Positions 58,390 through 64,000 of a stretch of 64,000 bases of DNA are shown piece by piece. Within the stretch, counting starts at the first letter, position 1, and the number at the start of each line of letters is the position of its first letter. The stretch covers positions 100,976,422 through 101,040,421 of the forward strand of contig CM060175.1 in assembly GCA_030549775.1 (NCBI GenBank), written 5' to 3'. The position numbers were made by a program, and so were the translations under genes. A model generated the notes under the pieces. That model was not told the DNA's origin. It ran no database searches and was given only the letters and a program-made list of their open reading frames with translations. Source of the DNA: Tamarix chinensis. Its lineage: Eukaryota > Streptophyta > Magnoliopsida > Caryophyllales > Tamaricaceae.

Positions 58390-59258
58390 TATTACCCCAA
58401 CTACGACAAAGATTGTCGAAGCACGACCTATACCATCGACAAATGCTTCCGCCGTCAAACACAAACCCCACAGGCACATATTGTCGAAGTCTACATCTGC
58501 CCACGGGCACAAATTGCCGAAGTTCAAGCCCTTCCACGGACACGTTTGGCCGTTCCTCAATATCGGCCCTTTTTTTGTTAGATCTAGACTTTCGTTATAT
58601 AATAAATAAAAAACTCACATATTTACAATTAAATTAAATTTTTTTATCTATAATAAAAAAATTATATACTAGATCTACAATATAAGTTATATTACTGCTA
58701 AAAAATTAAAATTTAAACTCATAGATTTACAACTAAATAAACAAATAATTTTAGTTAAACTCGTAAATTTACAACATAACTTCGGTATATTTTTATAACA
58801 GAAATAATTTTATTAACTAAAAAAATATTAATTATTTATTTTTTATGTGAGTGGCGAGAAGGAAGACGCAAAAGAAGGTAAAAGAAAGTATAACAAAAAA
58901 GTTTCGGTAAAGAGATAAAGGAGGCAGAATAATTTTAGTAGTTTATGTACTAATATTTTTTAAATAGTAAATTTTTGTTTTTTAAATAAATATAATATAG
59001 CCTTCTTCTTCTTCTTCCCCTTGGTCTGGCTCAAAACTAAAATAAAAAATAAAAAAACGCTGAGCAAACTCTGCTATTGGGCCTAAATCAGCTGAACTCA
59101 GGCCCTAGTTCTTCTACAATTACGGCTTGCTACCGAAGAAATTCTTTTACCCTTTTTGGGGGGAGGGGATGAGTGAACCAAAAAAATTCTGTGCCAGTAG
59201 CTACTTGCTTTCTGTTTTCTGTTCTGGATTGTGTGCCAAGCCACAGGAAGAGATCAGA
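58390..59258. other. Intergenic region with a short GC-rich repeat patch
   Basis: At 58395-58560 GC rises. Three imperfect units near CCACAGGCACAWATTGTCGAAG, CCACGGGCACAAATTGCCGAAG and CCACGGACACGTTTGGCCG lie about 36 bases apart; the minus strand would encode repeated CPW-like units. No gene is supported. The rest is AT-rich DNA leading to the pseudogene at 59259. Confidence 0.4.
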
Positions 59259-60180
59259 ATGGGGTGGGTATGGAGGGACCATGGTGATGGTGGAAAAACC
59301 AGTTCCGACGTATCCGGCGTTCATAAATCTAATGGCAAAATCCGTGGCGGTGAATATGGATTCTTCGACAAGGAAGATCGTAGCGTCTAATTGCAGGACT
59401 GAAGAGGTCGAAACTGGTAAATTTGTTCGTAAGCGCGAGAAAACTGAGCAGATTCTCCGGGACTGCGGTGGCAGGTGCGTCTCCCTCTCCCTCTCTCTCC
59501 CTGCTTCTATTTCTTTTTATATTGATCTTGGGTATGTTAATATCGGCTATGAATTTGGTATTATTATCCTTGTTTTATCGGTTGTTTCCCCGTACTTTTT
59601 TATTTGTTCTTGATTACTTGTCCGAGTGCCTAATAAGGTTGCTGTAAAAATATATCAATTGATAGCATCTCTTCTATAATTTTGTTTCATTTGCTTCGAC
59701 TACAATCCCGGCTTTCGATTTCTCTGCTCCTCGGCCTCTTTGGTTGTCACAAGGAAGTAACTTCTGTTTAATGACACTTTTAATGTCAATTAACAAGTCA
59801 CCGTGTTCTATTGATTTTAGAATTTAATACTGTTCGAGTTCATCAAATATATATATATTTATTTGGTACAAAGTAGGTGAGTTTTTACTAGAAAGGTACT
59901 ATTTTAAATATGTGTAGTATTTACGTTCCATTTTTTTTTTGAGGTATATTAGCATTATATTAGCTCAAACGAATATTATATTAGATGCTACATTCTGAGC
60001 ACTTTGTCTTTATGTTTGTCAAAAACATTGTACACCGTATGTTATACCTTCTTCAAAAGTATTATATATTATGTACTATATGTTCAAAAAAAATAAAAAT
60101 ACTATGTATTATATTATTCATTATTTATTAAATATATAGGATATATTATACACCTTCTTTAAAGATACTACTTACTCTAT

Positions 60181-60211
<31 letters not shown>

Positions 60212-62402
60212 CATATTTTATAAATTTGTGTGTCAAATCTGTTAGATTTTAAAAGTCAAAGCCAAGTTTTTTCATAATAGTATGCAATATGATTAGTATT
60301 ATACAGGGATGAACTTAATTTGTGGAGGATGATAGAAAGAGAGTGAAATGGAAAGTAAACTCTGATTCATACCCAATATGAGCTTGGAATTCTACCTAAA
60401 GAGTTTAGTTGTAAGTTGGTCGAACCTCATGTTTTATTTGATTGAGTTGCTTCTCTTTTTCCCCACCTTTAGCATACTTATATTAGGTGCACTTATCTCC
60501 CTATAGCTATGATCCGTGTTTTTCTTTTGGTCTGTACGTGTGTAGTGCTTACTGTTATACATTGATGGGACACCGTCGTGATGTCTTTTCGAATAATGTG
60601 TCTGATTAAGGTAGAAAACATGAATTTGAAATGGATGGCTGGATATTTCAGAAGCTGCTAGAACTTTGACATAGTGAGGTTGTCGCTCCTTCTGTTTCAT
60701 TTGTGTCCGTTTATGGTATGTCTGTGTGAAATTCAGATAGGGCCATGCTTATACTAATGTTGGTGTTCCTAAGGATTCTTTTAGTATGCTCCTTTGATTG
60801 TTGTGTTTATAGTTTGTTTAGTGGTATTAACAAAATAATTTGATTTGATGTTTTCAAAGCTTCAGTTGGCATTGGTTGGATGGAATACCCATGTTAATTT
60901 ATTTGGCTTCATTCTCAGATTTCTAGCTGCTTGATTAGGATATTAGAAAATAATTATCAAGGGAGGTGTTCTTTTATAATGTTATTGATGAAACTGAGTT
61001 TTGGTTTATGGGCTGAAGTTCATGTTTGATATTTTTGGACTTGATCTTATATTTTGCAGTGGACAGCAGTTGGATCAAATTAGAGGAACAAATGGTCTAG
61101 GTTGTTAAGTACTTAACATTACATGCTGGTATCATGCATCCTCATTTTCCTTGGTAAGGCATGAAAATGGTAAAGGATAAAAATGGAAGAGAGAAGAAAA
61201 GGGGGGTGGGGCGCTAAAGGGCTGAAGGAGGGATTGAATGTACATCTGTTGTGACTTGTGACAATAAGAGAGGTCCTTCAATCAAATCTGAAAGTTCTGA
61301 GTCTGTCGTCATTTTTATTTTAGGTACAGTTATGTATTCTGGAGCATTTAACAATATCAGATGAAATGAAACTGATTAGTTAGTGTACCTCCAACATTTT
61401 CTACTGTCTGTATTGAGAAAAAGTACGTCCTTGCATATGTATATATATATTCTTGGAAATTAGGCCAACAATGTTTGATGTGCTTGAATGCTGCAAATTG
61501 GCACTCCAATTGATGCCAGTAAGTGGTCTTAGCTTAATATGTGTGTTAGTAGGAGAGCCTATTTTGCAACGAACTTCAGAATACAGCTTGAGGGGGTTCC
61601 AAAAATGTGACCTGATATGTGGCAAGTTGTTAGTAATATTTTTGTTGGATTTTGCTATATCGGAGGTTCATGTCTAGTTTCAAACTATTTTTCTTCATGT
61701 TCAAGGGGGATAGCTACGTAGTATATTCCCTGCAGTTGGATTCCAAGGCAAGGAATACTTTGTGGCATCTCATTATTCGGGTTTCGGGATATCAAACTCA
61801 TGTTCATGTGGAGGGGGAGAGGGAGGTGATTATATATGTGTGATTCGTCTTGCTGCTCTGTTCTGTTCTTCTTAATTGAGCCTTCTGCTTCTATTTATTC
61901 TATCTTGCGCTCGGCATGTAGAGGGGCTTGATGTTTTGGCATGTGATTGAGAGTAGTTTGTTTTTATGTGAGTGTCCAGCACTTTGTGTTTTGCTTTGAT
62001 TAGTTCCCTTTGATTTTTTTTTTCCGTCATTTTTTACATTGGCTTGTTTTATTCCTGACAGACCTACTCAAGTGGTTCGATCCAACTCAGAATAAACAGA
62101 GGAGGATGTAAGTAACGAAATGAAGAAAAGTTCATCATCTATTCATGGACCTTCAGATCTCCAACTTTTTCAGTTTCCTGGACTACGCAATGATATTGAA
62201 AGAATTGGGCGTAGCATTTTTGGTGGCTTTAGTCGCTTCTTTGAAGCTGCAAATGAGATAGGAAATGCCTTCCGCCGTGCTTTTGATGATCCAAGATTGT
62301 TCCGGGAATACCAATCGCCATCCTCGGAAGTAACCCTCTCCTAAGCCCAAGAATTCAGAACCTGGAGAAGTCGATCTTTCTGGGCTTGCTAGGGATGTTT
62401 GA
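59259..62402 (+). pseudogene. fra a 1-associated / Mal d 1-associated protein family pseudogene
   Basis: There are two exons, 59259-59474 and 62062-62402, with GT-AG borders (GGTGGCAG/GTGCGT and CCTGACAG/ACC). Exon 1 opens MGWVWRDHGDGG, the family's usual start, but after a frameshift the conserved part CRTEEVETGKFVRKREKTEQ then ILRDCGGR lies in another frame. Exon 2 continues in phase with PTQVVRSNSE, then TAA (62093-62095) where the family has tyrosine, then TEEDVSNEM. Next come FQFPGLRNDIERIGRSIFGG and FSRFFEAANEIGNAF. A second frameshift near 62335 precedes KPKNSEPGEVDLSGLARDV and a stop. The family is a small conserved plant protein reported to associate with Bet v 1-like allergens; its biochemical role is unclear. 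Three independent lesions argue for a pseudogene. Splice sites and conserved blocks are otherwise well kept, so inactivation looks fairly recent. Confidence 0.85.
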
Positions 62403-63165
62403 AACTTTCTGAGAGGTTTCTTTTGCTTCTCATAGGCTGCTGGAAATATCAAATATGTTGAGGTTGTCCGCTTATCCTGTCCCTTTTTGTCTTTTTCATG
62501 GAAAGGGCTTTGCTATATTATACATTTTTACGTGATGGTGTAGTTGCAAGGATATCCTGGATGTTATGTCACTTATGTGGATCGTGTTACCGGTGAAATG
62601 GAAAATCGAGCTTTGCTAAGTTAGTGCTTATTATAATAATATTGTTTAGAGCCGTGTTTAATGACACGTCTCTAAATAAGCTAGCACGTCCAATTTTTTC
62701 TTTATCTTTTCATCTAACTTAGGTTATATTTATTTTTAATCTAATTTTTTTAAAATAATTAATTTTAATAAATAGTCCTAAATAAATTTTTAATCAGAGG
62801 ACGTGTGCCTCACCTCCCTCGTATACATCATTTGCTTGAAGTTGACTCGGTAGTTGAAACATGATCGTCTCGACCATCTGCAACATGCATGGTGCAGTTT
62901 TGACGACGTGCGGGCAAACCAATTTGGGCATTAAATAAGCGGCGAAGAGCTACTCTCCACTTATTATTAAGAAATATACCGGTATGGCCTAGAAGTCCAG
63001 AATGCAGTCATCACGAAGAGATCATTATGATGATGATGATGCAAGTTAGAAGCTCATGATGCTCGATTAGAAAGAAACCAACATGCCAAACCTATATATA
63101 TGGGACGTTAACAAAAGTCAACCGCCGCCCCACAGTCCCCACCCCACCCCACTGAAAAAAAGATA

Positions 63166-63222
<57 letters not shown>

Positions 63223-64000
63223 GTTCTTTTATTAATTTTTTTATTAAAAAATTAAAGTTTATTTATTATTTTTATTTTTAATTATAAGTATATGTATTTA
63301 TTAAATATTTTATTCTTTTTAATTATTGATTTAAATATAATTAAGATTTTATTATTTTTTAAAAAATATATACAAATTAAAAGAATAAATTTTTTAAAGA
63401 TAAACAAAATGTACTACTTGAGCAGGGGCTTAGATCGGACATTTTTATGGGACAAATTTTTTTATTGAAATGGTAAGATACTGACAATCCGCTATCTTGT
63501 CTGTATGGACATGAGATATTGGAGCCTGCCGTTGGTGGCTAGGTGAACGAATAAAATGTCAAAATTATACTTTATTTATATCAAAAATGAATTATATATA
63601 TATATAATGTTATTTTATAAAAGTGTAAACTTATTTTTTACTTGTTTATTCACCTTTTTTTAGTATAATTTTGCTATATTTTAATGAATGGTGTTAGTAG
63701 GATTTTAAACCTATATTTATTAAAGTATATAAATTATTAAAATATTTTTTAATACGAAAGGAGGAGGAGTAGCAGTAATAATAGTAATAATAATAATACG
63801 AGATAAGCTTAACTTTGGTTCGTACAAAGTGGGTAATAGTCTAATAGGTTCATCAATTCAAAAGCTTAACAGAGGTGTGTTCAGATCAACATAATGGTAT
63901 TATGGTATGTAATGGAATAAATAATAGAACATGACACCATAATCTATATATCTAAACCTGTAATTAAATTGCCTCCTAAGACCATGTACCCTATCATAAA
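62403..64000. other. Terminal intergenic region
   Basis: No gene is recognised. A (CT)n(TA)n microsatellite lies at 63168-63222 and AT-rich DNA follows. Confidence 0.4.
63168..63222. repeat. (CT)n(TA)n microsatellite
   Basis: About 17 CT units are followed by about 10 TA units. Confidence 0.95.

Noticed and set aside
62183..62452. An 89-codon minus-strand frame
   Set aside because: It is antisense to the second exon of the fra a 1-associated pseudogene.
1..64000. tRNA, rRNA or other structured RNA genes
   Set aside because: No tRNA A/B-box pair with a foldable cloverleaf or rRNA core sequence was noticed by eye. The TGGTATCAGAG match at 12575 is a primer-binding site, not a tRNA gene.

Overview
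The window is nuclear DNA of a flowering plant. It has a multi-exon gene with ten coding exons and GT-AG introns throughout, AT-rich intergenic DNA, long (AT)n, (ATT)n and (CT)n microsatellites, MITEs, plant-type LINEs with a C-terminal reverse-transcriptase zinc-binding region, Ty1/copia elements, and Ty3/gypsy elements primed by initiator-Met tRNA. The species cannot be named from the sequence alone.

Layout. 1-23.2 kb is a nest of Ty3/gypsy-type LTRs. An LTR of a family here called D starts at 234. It is interrupted by a second LTR, F (1264-10316), which carries a 4.9-kb LINE flanked by a target-site duplication (3994-8910), and then by a 7.1-kb gypsy element (10434-17516) with both LTRs, a primer-binding site, gag and protease remnants but no reverse transcriptase or integrase. 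LTR D resumes to 20543, where a further LTR begins, and that one meets an oppositely oriented LTR start near 22.6 kb. 23-32 kb holds an inverted LINE remnant, a decayed duplicate of the first coding exon of the gene at 48 kb, a possible orphan exon, a MITE and another LINE scrap. 32.1-44.1 kb is a second nest: a decayed copia element is split by an inverted D-family solo LTR (35726-43010), which is itself split by an inverted gypsy remnant (36102-40528). A GC-rich palindromic MITE lies at 45.3 kb.

47.6-52.4 kb is the only clearly intact gene: ten coding exons for a 607-residue START/SRPBCC-like lipid-binding protein with an acidic tail. 53.6-54.7 kb is an inverted copia pol relic. 55.8-57.4 kb is an inverted relic of a plant-mobile-domain (PMD/MAIN-like) gene. 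59.3-62.4 kb is a two-exon pseudogene of the fra a 1-associated (Mal d 1-associated) protein family with two frameshifts and a nonsense codon. The rest is AT-rich intergenic DNA.

The signal that ordinary annotation does not explain is in the gypsy LTRs. Several diverged LTRs share a leader of repeated short inverted repeats (CCAC...GTGG, six units arranged as two triplets in two independent copies). This is followed by two adjacent hairpins (CAGTACG-TAG-CGTACTG and CTGCTCAT-TCCC-ATGAGCAG) and a third stem near the 3' end (CACTTGGTAC ... GTACTAAGTG). Family D has an array of the same architecture built from a different sequence (GGTAG...CTACC). This looks like a conserved structured RNA or DNA module of the retrotransposon leader; its function is unknown.
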